Notes: a model not told the origin generated them from the sequence alone. 34,862 bases of DNA from Bacteroidales bacterium (GCA_017480185.1 JAFVBC010000016.1:1-34862), one strand, 5' to 3'. Positions 16,211-25,757 are shown, counted from the stretch's first letter. Program-made: numbers and translations.

Positions 16211-17320
16211 CTATTTTTTTGCTATGCGTTCTATTTGATCCACTATCTTTTCGGCTGCGCCTTCCACGCCCATTTGTCGGATGGCTTGGCTCATTTGTTG
16301 CATTGTTTCGGTATGGTCAAGGATGCTTTTGGCCAGGTTTAGCCCAAGCCGAGAGCAGTCGGCATCTTTAACCATGCGAGCAGCGCCACGGCTCACCAGT
16401 GCCATGGCATTTTTTGTTTGATGATCCTCGGCTACGTTGGGCGAGGGTATCAGTATCACTGGCTTTCCGATTAGGCAAAGTTCAGATATGGCAATGGCCC
16501 CGGCGCGCGAAATGACCATGTCGGCTGCTGCGTATGCCATATCCATGCGAGTGATGAACTGATGCACTTTGATGTATTGGGTTGCTTCGGCTTTATCCAC
16601 TGCCGCCACGGCCTGCTCGTACATGTGGCGTCCGGTTTGCCAAATCAGTTGTATGTTGTTTTGTTTGAAGAAGTCAATGTTGTCAAGAATCATTTGATTG
16701 ATGGAACGAGCACCAAGGCTACCTCCTACCGACAATAATACGCGTCCTGTTTTGTCGACACCAAAGGCTGCACGACTTTCGTCGGGGCTCACTTGCAAGT
16801 GTTCAATGTCGCTCCGCACGGGATTGCCTGTGAGCACAATTCGGTCGGCTGGAAAAAAACGCTCCATGCCCTCGTAGGCTACGCAAATCACCTTGGCTTT
16901 CTCGGCCAACATCTTATTGGTTAGCCCAGCATACGAGTTTTGTTCTTGAATGACTGTTGGAATTCCCATTTTTTCGGCAGCCTTAAGGGTGGGTTGGCTT
17001 GCAAATCCACCCACGCCAATCACCACATCTGGACTGAATTGGCGCAGTATGCCACGCACTTTGCGGTTGCTTCGCATCATGCGCAGGGGCAATTGAAGAT
17101 TTTTTAGGATGTTGGAGAGGGTTAATTTGCGCTGCAGTCCGGCAATGGGCAATCCTTCAATGGCATAGCCAGCTGCGGGCACTTTTTCCATCTCCATACG
17201 TCCTTCGGCTCCAACAAACAGCAGTTCGGCATCAGGCCACCTCTTCTTCATGGCATTGGCTATGGCTATGGCTGGGAAAATGTGTCCGCCGCTACCACCA
17301 CCGCTTATTATTGCTTTCAT
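16211..17320 (-). CDS. murG: Lipid II synthase MurG (GlcNAc transferase)
   Basis: A 369-residue peripheral inner-membrane GT28 glycosyltransferase that adds GlcNAc from UDP-GlcNAc to lipid I. The N-terminal G-loop is GGGSGGHIFPAIAIA (7-21), the second G-loop is GVGGFASQPT (about 102-111), and the UDP-GlcNAc site has SVGGSLGARSIN and the SRAGAIAISELCLIGKPVILIPSP stretch. Length is normal. It starts 23 nt after the ftsW stop. The repeat-bearing spacer separates it from murC. Confidence 0.97.
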   Translation of the reverse strand: MKAIISGGGSGGHIFPAIAIANAMKKRWPDAELLFVGAEGRMEMEKVPAAGYAIEGLPIAGLQRKLTLSNILKNLQLPLRMMRSNRKVRGILRQFSPDVVIGVGGFASQPTLKAAEKMGIPTVIQEQNSYAGLTNKMLAEKAKVICVAYEGMERFFPADRIVLTGNPVRSDIEHLQVSPDESRAAFGVDKTGRVLLSVGGSLGARSINQMILDNIDFFKQNNIQLIWQTGRHMYEQAVAAVDKAEATQYIKVHQFITRMDMAYAAADMVISRAGAIAISELCLIGKPVILIPSPNVAEDHQTKNAMALVSRGAARMVKDADCSRLGLNLAKSILDHTETMQQMSQAIRQMGVEGAAEKIVDQIERIAKK

Positions 17321-17343
17321 ATTATGATTGTGTTTTTATCTGT

Positions 17344-18516
17344 TTAGTTGTCAATTTCAAGTACTTGTTCGTTTTCTCTCGTGGGGGATTTGATGTCGGA
17401 TAGGGGTTGTTCATTCTCGCTGGCTGCCACAGCCTGTATGATACCAAATCCACAACCGAGAAAGAGGTAGGCCGTACCTCCAAAACTTATGAATGGCAGT
17501 GTCTGTCCTGTTACGGGCAAGGCTCCCACAGCTACACACATGTTTATCATGGCTTGGATGAATATCATGGTGCTCAAACCTGCTACGATAAGTGCTCCAA
17601 ACAAGCCTTTCGATAGGCGCACGATGCGGATGCAACGATAGTAGAAAATGGCGTAGAGCAGGAATACCACCAAACCTCCTATTGCCCCCATTTCCTCTAT
17701 GATAATGGCGTAGATAAAGTCGTTGTGAGCCTGTGTCATCAGACGTGCATGGATTGTGCTGCCAATGCCTTTGCCAAAAAGACCGCCACGTGCTATGGCC
17801 ATGCTTGCCATGTTCTCTTGCGACAGTTCGTCGGGTTTGGGATGTAGCCAGCGGTCGACACGATGGCTCCATGTCTCGGTGCGCTCAATGCTCTCCATGT
17901 AGCTACCTGTGTTGACCATCACCAAGAACGTGGCGGCTACTATCACCGTGGCAACGATGAGAACCGTCCACCATGTGTTGCGTTTCACTCCGCCGAAATA
18001 CATCATTATATAGCACGATACGAATATGATGGCCGCCGTTGAGAAGTTTTCGGGGAATATGGGTATGGCCACTGCAAAAATGCTAATGATGGCCATAAAG
18101 AATGTTCCAATGTCGTCGGCTTGATCTTGGCGTCGAGTTAGCAGTCGGGCTACAAACAACACCACGACCAACTTGGCAATCTCTGACGGCTGAAACTGAC
18201 CAATGATTGGTATGTCGCGAAACCAACGCACCTTTAGCGCCATGAGCAGTATGAGCAATGGTATCACCACCACATAGGCCAGCATGGAAAGTCGTGAAAA
18301 ATAACGATAGTTGACGTGCGAAATGGCTATGGCTGCAATATAAGTCATGATTACTACTCTGACGTGGCGGAGAAAAAGACCCGTTGGCTTTGTGCTACCC
18401 ATAGAGTAGGCATAGAGGCCGATGGAACTGTAAACCTCTACCAGCGATATGATGGTGAGCAAGAGAAACACCATCCAAAGGGTCTTATCGCCTCGAAAGA
18501 GCGTGCGCAATCTCAT
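17344..18516 (-). CDS. ftsW: SEDS peptidoglycan glycosyltransferase FtsW
   Basis: A 390-residue multi-pass protein of the SEDS family that polymerises lipid II at the septum with its partner class B PBP (ftsI in the same operon). About ten transmembrane helices are visible. The catalytic Asp of the large periplasmic loop is present in AHNDFIYAIIIEEMG, and GQTLPFISFGGTAYL is the conserved C-terminal signature. Its ATG overlaps the stop of the murD remnant by 4 nt. FtsW is preferred over RodA because of its position between murD and murG. Confidence 0.94.
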   Translation of the reverse strand: MRLRTLFRGDKTLWMVFLLLTIISLVEVYSSIGLYAYSMGSTKPTGLFLRHVRVVIMTYIAAIAISHVNYRYFSRLSMLAYVVVIPLLILLMALKVRWFRDIPIIGQFQPSEIAKLVVVLFVARLLTRRQDQADDIGTFFMAIISIFAVAIPIFPENFSTAAIIFVSCYIMMYFGGVKRNTWWTVLIVATVIVAATFLVMVNTGSYMESIERTETWSHRVDRWLHPKPDELSQENMASMAIARGGLFGKGIGSTIHARLMTQAHNDFIYAIIIEEMGAIGGLVVFLLYAIFYYRCIRIVRLSKGLFGALIVAGLSTMIFIQAMINMCVAVGALPVTGQTLPFISFGGTAYLFLGCGFGIIQAVAASENEQPLSDIKSPTRENEQVLEIDN

Positions 18517-19055
18517 AGTTCGTTGACTTCCCTATTAAACAATTCGCCTGCTTCGGTGGCAGTCATGCCGTTGGGACTTGCTGGCGAGTATATCACTTTC
18601 AGTTCTTCGTTGGGATGATAATAAGCGTGGTGCAAAGCTTCCTGCATGTTGGCAAACCATGCTATCTCGGGTATTGTGTCTGTAAAAAATGTGCGCAATG
18701 CACTGTCGTCCACCCCCACAATGAGCAGTGCCTGCACTTTACGGTTGGCCGCATCTACCAGTCGGGTATAGTTTGCATCGGGGTCGTACGCATCCACAAT
18801 CCATATCAGTTTCCCAGTTTCGCTCTCAAGCGCGTACCACGTGGCATTGATACTTCGACTGGCTGCGTCGTTGATATATTCGCGCCCACGTATTCGTGCT
18901 ACAAATTCCATGCGATAGCGTGTGTCCTCCATGCGTGCAAAACACTGGCGCAGGCCTGCTTTGCGCATCTTGCACAGCGTGTCGGTGTCTATCCCGGCCA
19001 GCCCCTTATGAGTGTTGGTAGTGTTGTTTGCGGTGAGTGTGGCAATGCTGTTCAT
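18513..19055 (-). CDS. Degenerate MurD remnant (C-terminal ligase domain only)
   Basis: A 180-residue protein in the place of murD (UDP-MurNAc-L-Ala:D-Glu ligase, normally about 440 residues). It aligns only with the C-terminal domain: MEFVARIRGREYINDAASRS corresponds to the family's EFV...INDSKATN, followed by WYALES, IWIV, NYTRL and YSPA. The N-terminal UMA-binding and central ATPase domains are absent and no GKT P-loop exists. Within the retained domain key positions have changed: the conserved DSKATN is DAASRS (Lys lost) and the SPACASFD-F segment is SPASPNGMTATE. It cannot be an active ligase alone. The start is 5 nt after the mraY stop and the stop overlaps ftsW by 4 nt, so no upstream remnant is hidden in the spacer. 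The frame is open and coupled, which argues for a kept, perhaps structural, protein. A complete MurD must lie elsewhere, or another route must be used. Confidence 0.82.
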   Translation of the reverse strand: MNSIATLTANNTTNTHKGLAGIDTDTLCKMRKAGLRQCFARMEDTRYRMEFVARIRGREYINDAASRSINATWYALESETGKLIWIVDAYDPDANYTRLVDAANRKVQALLIVGVDDSALRTFFTDTIPEIAWFANMQEALHHAYYHPNEELKVIYSPASPNGMTATEAGELFNREVNEL

Positions 19056-19060
19056 GTGGC

Positions 19061-20239
19061 TTAACGTAGTTTAAGTGTTGAAACTGTGATGATGGCCAAA
19101 AGTATGGCTATGATTATGAAACGTTGCACCACCTTTTCCTCGGCCATGCCTTTCTTCTGATAGTGATGATGCAGCGGTGCCATGCGCAACGGACGCTTCT
19201 CTACTGGCACGGCTACGCCTTTGGGCAAGTGGTGTTTGCGACGGTAACGTTTGCAGGCTGTGGTTTGTATAATCACCGAGAGATCTTCGATGAGGTATAT
19301 TCCGCAAAGCAGCGGTAGCAACAATTCTTTGTGAATGAGTATGGCAAACACGGCAATGATGCCACCTATGGCAAGCGAGCCAGTGTCGCCCATGAATATC
19401 TCGGCTGGATGAGAGTTGTACCAAAGAAAGCCCAGTGTTGCTCCAACAAATGCTGTGCTGAACACTGCCAGTTCGCCAACATTGGGTAGGTAGGCTATGT
19501 TGAGGTAAGAGGCCATAATCACGTTGCCCGAGACCCAGGCCAGAATGGCCAAAGTACCGCCATTAACGGCTGCCACTCCTGTTGCTATGCCGTCAATACC
19601 ATCGGTTAAGTTGGAGGCGTTGCTTACCGCGGTGATGATAAACACCACTACTAAAACGTATGGTATCCATGCGTAGCGACTTGCTCCTTCGCCCATCCAC
19701 GACACAAGCCAACTGTAGTCAAACTCGTTGTTCTTCACGAATGGTATGGTGGTTTTTAGCGGATCTGTTATGTCGGGGTGAAAGCAGATTACCAATCCTA
19801 CAGCCAAACCCAGTATCACTTGCCCCAACACCTTGTATTTCCCGGGTAAGCCTGCTTTGCCTCGGGTCTTCTTCAAATAGTCGTCAAGAAAGCCCACTGC
19901 CCCCATCCATAGGGTTGTAGCCAGCATGAGAAGCACATATATGTTGTCAAGCTTTGCAAAAAGAAGCGTTGGTATGATGATGGCAGTCAGTATCAACACT
20001 CCACCCATTGTCGGTGTGTTGGCTTTGCGTGTTGCCCCTTCCAGTCCCAATTCTGTACGCACATCATCCAACATTCCCATTTTATTTTTCATCCATTTAA
20101 TGAATGGCTTCCCCAACACAAGCATAATGAACAGCGATGTTACCATGCTTGCTGCTGAGCGAAACGATATGTACTGGAACACCCCTGCTCCTGGCATGTC
20201 GAGTGTCTTATCCAACCATTCAAATAGATAGTATAGCAT
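19061..20239 (-). CDS. mraY: Phospho-MurNAc-pentapeptide transferase MraY
   Basis: A 392-residue polytopic inner-membrane enzyme that transfers phospho-MurNAc-pentapeptide to undecaprenyl phosphate, giving lipid I. About ten transmembrane helices. Catalytic and Mg-binding motifs are intact: FLDDYLKKTRGK, NLTDGIDGIA, and FMGDTGSLAIGG. The cytoplasmic HHH-type loop MAPLHHHYQKKG is present. The gene follows murE by 9 nt and is followed immediately by the murD remnant. Confidence 0.97.
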   Translation of the reverse strand: MLYYLFEWLDKTLDMPGAGVFQYISFRSAASMVTSLFIMLVLGKPFIKWMKNKMGMLDDVRTELGLEGATRKANTPTMGGVLILTAIIIPTLLFAKLDNIYVLLMLATTLWMGAVGFLDDYLKKTRGKAGLPGKYKVLGQVILGLAVGLVICFHPDITDPLKTTIPFVKNNEFDYSWLVSWMGEGASRYAWIPYVLVVVFIITAVSNASNLTDGIDGIATGVAAVNGGTLAILAWVSGNVIMASYLNIAYLPNVGELAVFSTAFVGATLGFLWYNSHPAEIFMGDTGSLAIGGIIAVFAILIHKELLLPLLCGIYLIEDLSVIIQTTACKRYRRKHHLPKGVAVPVEKRPLRMAPLHHHYQKKGMAEEKVVQRFIIIAILLAIITVSTLKLR

Positions 20240-20248
20240 AAGCCTTGT

Positions 20249-21715
20249 TTACTTCTTTGTGTTGAGTTCTTTTTCTTTTAATGCCAACGTTGTTTCCTCA
20301 ATATCGTCAAAATGGCTCCTCACCCCATTCACTTCCTGATATTTCTCGTGTCCTTTTCCTGCAACCAATACAATGTCGCCTGGTTGTGCCATCATCACAG
20401 CTGCACGTATGGCCTGTTTACGATCAGCTATCCGCAGTGTGTGGAATAATTGTGTCGAGGAGAGCCCACCCTCCATTTCGTCCAAAATTGTCTTGGGATT
20501 TTCTGTGCGAGGATTGTCGGATGTGAGTATCAACTTACTACTACCGTTGCTTGCAATTTGTGCCATCTCTGGACGTTTGCTGCGATCTCTATCCCCACCA
20601 CAACCAACTACGGTTATAAGCTGTTGCTCCGACTTACGCACTTCGTTTATTGTCGATATTACATTCTGCAGGGCATCGGGCGTATGTGCATAATCTATGA
20701 TGCAACTCACACCAGCACCGTTTACGTATTGAAAACGGCCAGGGGCAGGTTCAAGGGCACTCAATAACCTCAATGCCTCTCCACGCTCAATGCCACAGAG
20801 TACGGCCGTAGCATATATGGCAAGCAAGTTGTATGCGTTAAACTTTCCGACCAATCTGCACCACACTTCTCGCTTGTCGATATTTAGCAGCATGCCTTCA
20901 AAGCCATTTTCAATTATCCTACACTTGAAGTCGGCAATGTGATTAAGTCCGTAAGTATAGGTCTTTGCAGCACTATTTTGAACCATTATCAACCCGTTTC
21001 GGTCGTCAATATTAGTCAGTGCCCACGATGTTTTCGGCAACAAAGTAAAGAACCCTTGCTTTGCAGCAATGTAGGCTGCCATGGTTTTGTGAAAGTCAAG
21101 GTGGTCGTGTGTGATGTTGCTGAATATACCACCTGCGAATGTCAGGCCTGCTATGCGCTGCTGAACCACGGCGTGCGAACTCACTTCCATGAAACAATAT
21201 TCGCATCCTTGAGCAACCATCTCTGCCATCAAGCGGTTCAATTCAAGTGCATCGGGTGTGGTATGCGAGGTGGGAATTTCTTGTTCGTCAATCTTATTCA
21301 CGATTGTGGAGATAAGACCAACGTGATAGTTGGCTTCTCTAAACAGGCGGTGCAGCAGGGTTACGGTGGTCGTTTTACCGTTGGTGCCTGTGATGCCAAC
21401 AAGTTTCAAGTGTTGCGACGGATGAGAATAAAAAGCCGATGCCATGAGGCCAAGTGTACGAGCAGTATCGGAAACAAGTATGTAGGTAACATTTGTGCTG
21501 ATTTTATCGGGCATGTGCGAACATACTATAGCCGATGCACCACAATCAATGGCCTGCTGTATATACTCGTGTCCGTCTACCTTTGTCCCCTCTTGCGCTA
21601 TGAAAGCACAACCATTCGTCACCTTTCTTGAGTCGAAACACAATTGATTTACATCAATATCAAGATTGCCTTGATGTTGAAACTCTATACCTTGCAGCAG
21701 TTCTTTTAGCGTCAT
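20249..21715 (-). CDS. murE: UDP-MurNAc-tripeptide ligase MurE, probably meso-DAP adding
   Basis: A 488-residue cytoplasmic Mur ligase that adds the third stem-peptide residue. The ATP P-loop is GITGTNGKTT (107-116), SHTTPDALELNRLM contacts the substrate, and the C-terminal domain carries DNPRTENP. The DNPR motif is known to select meso-diaminopimelate over lysine, so A1-gamma type peptidoglycan is inferred. The three-domain structure is complete. The ATG overlaps the ftsI stop by 4 nt. Confidence 0.96.
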   Translation of the reverse strand: MTLKELLQGIEFQHQGNLDIDVNQLCFDSRKVTNGCAFIAQEGTKVDGHEYIQQAIDCGASAIVCSHMPDKISTNVTYILVSDTARTLGLMASAFYSHPSQHLKLVGITGTNGKTTTVTLLHRLFREANYHVGLISTIVNKIDEQEIPTSHTTPDALELNRLMAEMVAQGCEYCFMEVSSHAVVQQRIAGLTFAGGIFSNITHDHLDFHKTMAAYIAAKQGFFTLLPKTSWALTNIDDRNGLIMVQNSAAKTYTYGLNHIADFKCRIIENGFEGMLLNIDKREVWCRLVGKFNAYNLLAIYATAVLCGIERGEALRLLSALEPAPGRFQYVNGAGVSCIIDYAHTPDALQNVISTINEVRKSEQQLITVVGCGGDRDRSKRPEMAQIASNGSSKLILTSDNPRTENPKTILDEMEGGLSSTQLFHTLRIADRKQAIRAAVMMAQPGDIVLVAGKGHEKYQEVNGVRSHFDDIEETTLALKEKELNTKK

Positions 21716-23916
21716 TGCATGTTGGGATTAAGGGTTAGAGCAATGGTTGCCCCTGGTTTTATGGCTTGATTGGCGGCGGGACTTTGGCTTATCACACGTC
21801 CATATCCACTGATTGACACTTTCAAACCAACACTATGTAGCATCTCTATGGCATCTTTTGCCGTCATACCGTAGCAGTTTGGCACTCTGCCACCAGCTGG
21901 CTTATAACCAGAGAACCGCAGAAAATGCCCATCGGCATCGCTGCTTCTTACCACCCATTGCTGACTTGAGTCGGACGAATAATAGGGTAGGTTGTAGGTT
22001 TTATACAGGTTCATCAACTCTTGCTGTTGTGCACGTATGACTGTGGGTTGCAGGTTACGTGTTGGAATATCGTCCGACAGACGTGGCCATACCGACTTTA
22101 CTCCCCCTTCGCTCAAGTTTTTATCAATGGCAACTACGCAGTCGGCTATTGATTTGAATACCACAGCGGCCTGCCTACCATAGCTCTCCACATTCTCAAT
22201 CATCACCAAACAAGTGTAGCGTGGCTTTTCCGATGGGAAGAATCCAGCAAACGAGGCGTTATAACGATGCCTGTTAGAATAGTTGGTTACGGCAGTGCCA
22301 GTCTTACCAGCTATGCCGTAGGTGTTGTTTTTAATGTTGTTTCCTGTGCCGTTCTCTACCACTCCTTCAAGCATCTCGCGCATCACGGCCAACTTCTTTG
22401 CAGGTGCAATTTGTTTGTTCAACACAATGGGTTGTATTTCTTCCACCCTGTCGCCATCGACAATGGCCCTGCAAAACAGTGGTTTCACCATTCTTCCGCC
22501 AGCACCAACAGCGTTATAGAACGTAATTAGTTGCAGCGCAGAAACGCGAGTAGAGTATCCGTAACAGAAGTTGAGAAAGTCGCGGTTCGAGCGGCGCAGG
22601 TTATTTATATAGGTGTTGTACTCGCGAGCTTTCACATCGGGCTGCATCTTGCCATAGGGGAAGATGTGCTCCACAAGGTGTCGCAAGGTGTCGCGTTGGT
22701 GGTTATAGAACTTCCATCCCATCTCGCTCATACCCACGTTCGACGACTGTTCGATGATTTCTTTGACGCTCAATGAGTCTCGCCCAGCAAGTGTGTGGTC
22801 GTCGCGTATCTCACCATCTACGCCTCCAAAGTTTTTATACCCGGTTTGAAATTTCCGAGAGGTGTCTATCTTTAGCAGAGGGTCGCTCAGCATGGCGGTC
22901 ATTATCACCGTCTTAAACGTTGAACCAGGTTCGTAAACATCCGACACTGCCACATTGCGGTCGGGCATTTCGCGGTAGTCGTGTGCTGTGGTGTCGATGG
23001 CCAAATTGGCGCAAGCCAGCACATAGCCTGTGTTCATCTCCATCAGTATGGCACAACCTGCTGTTCCACCATATCGACGCAGGGTTTGTCTTAACGAGTG
23101 TTCGGCAATATCTTGGTAGCGGGTATCGATGGTCGACACGATGCTCTTGCCATCAATTTTGTTTTGAATGACTATTGTGATGATAGTGTCGTCGTCGGTG
23201 CGCGTGGGTATCTCGCGACGCGAGTCGGGTTCGTCGGCCAGCCACATGCCTTTGGTCAGACGGCGACAATTGTATCGGCCGTCTTGTCCGCGAAGTATCG
23301 AGTCGTAGTAGCCCTCCAATCCCGTGTAGGTCATCGAAGCCATGCTATTGCGAAACCCGATGGTGTTTTCGGCAAGGTTGCCATAGATGTGTTCGCGCAC
23401 CTGGCGCACCACGCTGCGGTGGTCAACACTCTTTACCACAGTGTGTTTCCAACCAGGAGTGTTGCAAATGTCAACCCACGTGCTGTAGGGTACACGGCGT
23501 TGCACAAGGAAGCATTGGCTTGGTTGCTCTTTCTGCCTCTCGGTGGTGATACGGTTGTAGAAGTAGTGCCAGTCGCGTTTCGACGACACATCGGCCAGCA
23601 TCTTGCACACATCGGTTATTGTGCTATCAAACAGGCTGTCGGGCACAGTCCAGCGACTGCCCAAGTCGAGATACAGGTCGCACATGGTAACGGTGGTGGC
23701 CAGCAGTTTGCCATCGGCCGAGAAGATGTCGCCCCGTCGGGCGGGATCGGTGCGCATACCGGCTTCGCGTTTTTCGCCCCGAGCGCGCCATTCGCTGCCA
23801 TGCACAGCCTGAATGTCAATCACATTCAGTGCAATTACTATCAGTCCCACCACAGCCAAGAGCAGGTAAAGCACTCCCATGCTGCGCACGATGGTGTTCT
23901 GTTTTTCCTGTTTCAT
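21712..23916 (-). CDS. ftsI: Septal class B penicillin-binding protein FtsI (PBP3) with PASTA domain
   Basis: A 734-residue transpeptidase that cross-links septal peptidoglycan together with FtsW. A cytoplasmic tail and one transmembrane helix (about 12-33) lead into the pedestal domain (RRGDIFSADGKLLA near 60). The transpeptidase motifs are Ser332-TFK (SxxK), SSN (391-393) and KTG (538-540). A C-terminal PASTA domain (about 675-734, GRVPNCYGMTAKDAIEML and following) is present, which is common in Bacteroidetes FtsI although absent from the E. coli protein. The start is 3 nt after the ftsL-like stop. Confidence 0.95.
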   Translation of the reverse strand: MKQEKQNTIVRSMGVLYLLLAVVGLIVIALNVIDIQAVHGSEWRARGEKREAGMRTDPARRGDIFSADGKLLATTVTMCDLYLDLGSRWTVPDSLFDSTITDVCKMLADVSSKRDWHYFYNRITTERQKEQPSQCFLVQRRVPYSTWVDICNTPGWKHTVVKSVDHRSVVRQVREHIYGNLAENTIGFRNSMASMTYTGLEGYYDSILRGQDGRYNCRRLTKGMWLADEPDSRREIPTRTDDDTIITIVIQNKIDGKSIVSTIDTRYQDIAEHSLRQTLRRYGGTAGCAILMEMNTGYVLACANLAIDTTAHDYREMPDRNVAVSDVYEPGSTFKTVIMTAMLSDPLLKIDTSRKFQTGYKNFGGVDGEIRDDHTLAGRDSLSVKEIIEQSSNVGMSEMGWKFYNHQRDTLRHLVEHIFPYGKMQPDVKAREYNTYINNLRRSNRDFLNFCYGYSTRVSALQLITFYNAVGAGGRMVKPLFCRAIVDGDRVEEIQPIVLNKQIAPAKKLAVMREMLEGVVENGTGNNIKNNTYGIAGKTGTAVTNYSNRHRYNASFAGFFPSEKPRYTCLVMIENVESYGRQAAVVFKSIADCVVAIDKNLSEGGVKSVWPRLSDDIPTRNLQPTVIRAQQQELMNLYKTYNLPYYSSDSSQQWVVRSSDADGHFLRFSGYKPAGGRVPNCYGMTAKDAIEMLHSVGLKVSISGYGRVISQSPAANQAIKPGATIALTLNPNMQ

Positions 23917-23919
23917 GGC

Positions 23920-24369
23920 CTATTTCTTTATTTCGTAGGGTGGTCCGGCGGTGATGCCCACGCCACGATCCACAAGGTCGTCGGCTATTTGCGATATTTT
24001 TGTGCGCTCTTGCAGCCGTTTTTGCATCTGTATGCGTTTTTGGCGCAGCAACTCTATGTGTTCGGTTGTCTCAATCTTGTCGCGCATCAGTCGCTCTACA
24101 CGGTAGCGGTGGCTTACCATGAGTAGCAGATAGAACATTACCAGCAGCACCACGGGTATCTGCCTAACCACAAATCTATTGCCCAGCACATCGGCACCCA
24201 ACACACGGTTTATCAGTCGGCGACGTGGCTTTTTTACAACATTTTCCTCTGCCACGGTCTCCGTTGCGTCGGCTTTCGGTGGGTCAACGGGTGTTGGCTC
24301 GTCGGGCAAGAGGGCAGGGGAGGCCTCTATGGGGTCGGGGGTGGGTTGAGGTCTGAACTTGTTGGCCAT
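23920..24369 (-). CDS. FtsL-like division protein
   Basis: A small bitopic protein in the ftsL position between rsmH and ftsI. From ATG 24369 (MANKFRP) it is 149 residues: a Pro/Asp/Glu-rich cytoplasmic stretch, a basic patch KKPRRR, one transmembrane helix (IPVVLLVMFYLLLMV), then a coiled-coil-like segment rich in Arg, Gln and Leu (RVERLMRDKIETTEHIELL and following), ending in the short tail GPPYEIKK. FtsL forms a coiled-coil complex with FtsB/FtsQ and activates FtsWI. Alternative in-frame ATGs at 24396 and 24453 would overlap rsmH by 23 and 80 nt. Sequence identity to FtsL is weak, so the call rests on topology and position. Confidence 0.8.
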   Translation of the reverse strand: MANKFRPQPTPDPIEASPALLPDEPTPVDPPKADATETVAEENVVKKPRRRLINRVLGADVLGNRFVVRQIPVVLLVMFYLLLMVSHRYRVERLMRDKIETTEHIELLRQKRIQMQKRLQERTKISQIADDLVDRGVGITAGPPYEIKK

Positions 24370-24373
24370 GGCT

Positions 24374-25303
24374 CTATTGCTGACTTGTTTCTTCATGGCC
24401 AACCCTTTCGGCCACACGCAGACGTGCGCTGCGCGAGCGATTGTTGGCTTCAAGTTCGGTATCCGATGGTTTTATGGCACCACGACTCACGGGGCGTAGG
24501 GGCGACAACGAGTTGCCGTAGAAGTCTTTCTCCACTTTGTCGTCGAAGTTTCCGCTGCGCATAAAGTGTTTCACCAGGCGGTCTTCGAGCGAGTGGTAGC
24601 TTATCACCACCAACCGTCCACCAGGGTTGAGCAGGTCTACCGACTGTTCGAGTAGGGCTTTCAGAGCGTCCAGTTCGCCATTCACCTCAATGCGCAGGGC
24701 TTGGAAAAGCATGGCAAGGTATTTGTTTTCAGCTCCACGGGGCAGGTGTCGGTCAACGGCGTGGCACAACTGTTGGGTGCTAACTATGGGTTCGGCAGCA
24801 CGTGCGCGCACAATGGCAGCAGCCATCTGGGCTGCGTTGGGCAGTTCGCCGTAGGTTTTAAGCAATCGTGTCAGCCCCTCTTGGTCGAGGTTGTTCACAA
24901 GGTCGGCTGCTGTGGTGGGTTGACGACGGTCCATGCGCAGGTCGAGTGCTCCGTCGGTGCGAGTGGAGAAGCCCCTCTCGGCAACATCGAATTGGTGGCT
25001 CGACACACCGAGGTCGGCCAACAGACCGTCTATTTTGCGTATGCCATGCAGGCGCAGAAAGTTGCGTGTGTGGCGAAAATCTTCGTTCAAAAGAGTGAAT
25101 CGAGCGTCGTCAATGGCGTTGGCGGTGGCATCGTTGTCGCGATCAAAGGCTATCAATCGCCCCTGCTCGCCCAAATGTTGCAGTATGGCACGCGAATGAC
25201 CACCCCCTCCGAATGTGGCATCGACATAAATGCCCTCGGGGTTGATGCAAAGCCCGTTTAGGGCTTCTGCAACCATCACTGGCTGGTGGTAATCATTGGT
25301 CAT
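24374..25303 (-). CDS. rsmH: 16S rRNA (cytosine1402-N4)-methyltransferase RsmH
   Basis: A 309-residue SAM-dependent methyltransferase (MraW) that methylates the N4 of C1402 in the ribosomal P site. The family start HQPVMVAEALNGL is present, the SAM motif I is DATFGGGGHSRAIL (28-41), and LADLGVSSHQFD, RGFSTRTDGALDLRMD and ISYHSLEDRLVKHFM are family signatures. Length is normal. Its ATG overlaps the mraZ stop by 11 nt, the usual mraZ-mraW coupling. Confidence 0.97.
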   Translation of the reverse strand: MTNDYHQPVMVAEALNGLCINPEGIYVDATFGGGGHSRAILQHLGEQGRLIAFDRDNDATANAIDDARFTLLNEDFRHTRNFLRLHGIRKIDGLLADLGVSSHQFDVAERGFSTRTDGALDLRMDRRQPTTAADLVNNLDQEGLTRLLKTYGELPNAAQMAAAIVRARAAEPIVSTQQLCHAVDRHLPRGAENKYLAMLFQALRIEVNGELDALKALLEQSVDLLNPGGRLVVISYHSLEDRLVKHFMRSGNFDDKVEKDFYGNSLSPLRPVSRGAIKPSDTELEANNRSRSARLRVAERVGHEETSQQ

Positions 25304-25757
25304 GCTCTTCTGCCGTCAGTGCCCCCAACAAAGCCTCTGCCCTAAAAGCAAAGTCGTTGCTGGCGGCGTTCATCTTGTCGTAGGCTACCTTGTCCCACAC
25401 TTCGATGAACTTGCCTGTCGATAGAAGCACCACCTCTTTGGCTTTTGCCACCACCGCTTTTTGTTCGGCCGGCACCAGCAATCGGTCGTTCGAGTCAAGC
25501 TCGACGATGTTGCCTTCGGTCAACTTACGAAGCACCTCGCGGTCTTCGCGGCGGTAGGGATTAAGTTTTTTTTGCAGCCTTTCCACTTCTTCACGAAACT
25601 CGGCGTAAGTCCACATCTCCAAACACTCGGAATAGATGCTCTGACGTATCACGAATCGGCCATCATCGGTCTCAAGCTGCTTCTTCAAAGCAACTGGAAA
25701 CTTGAACCGCCCGTTCGAGTCAATCTTACAATATTCTTTTCCAAGTATTAAAGCCAC
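25293..25757 (-). CDS. mraZ: Transcriptional regulator MraZ
   Basis: A 154-residue protein with two AbrB/SpoVT-like half-domains: DSNGRFKFPVALKKQL (about 13-28) and its repeat LDSNDRLLVPAEQK (about 87-100). MraZ forms rings that bind repeated sites upstream of its own gene and regulates the dcw operon; it is the first gene here, as usual. The start is a GTG at 25757 and no ATG lies near in frame. I could not find convincing TGGGN direct repeats (the E. coli MraZ site) in the upstream region. Confidence 0.92.
   Translation of the reverse strand: MALILGKEYCKIDSNGRFKFPVALKKQLETDDGRFVIRQSIYSECLEMWTYAEFREEVERLQKKLNPYRREDREVLRKLTEGNIVELDSNDRLLVPAEQKAVVAKAKEVVLLSTGKFIEVWDKVAYDKMNAASNDFAFRAEALLGALTAEEHDQ

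Noticed and set aside
23098-24126. 342-codon plus-strand frame opposite ftsI and the ftsL-like gene
   Set aside because: Antisense shadow; no domain, and it crosses the ends of two coupled genes.
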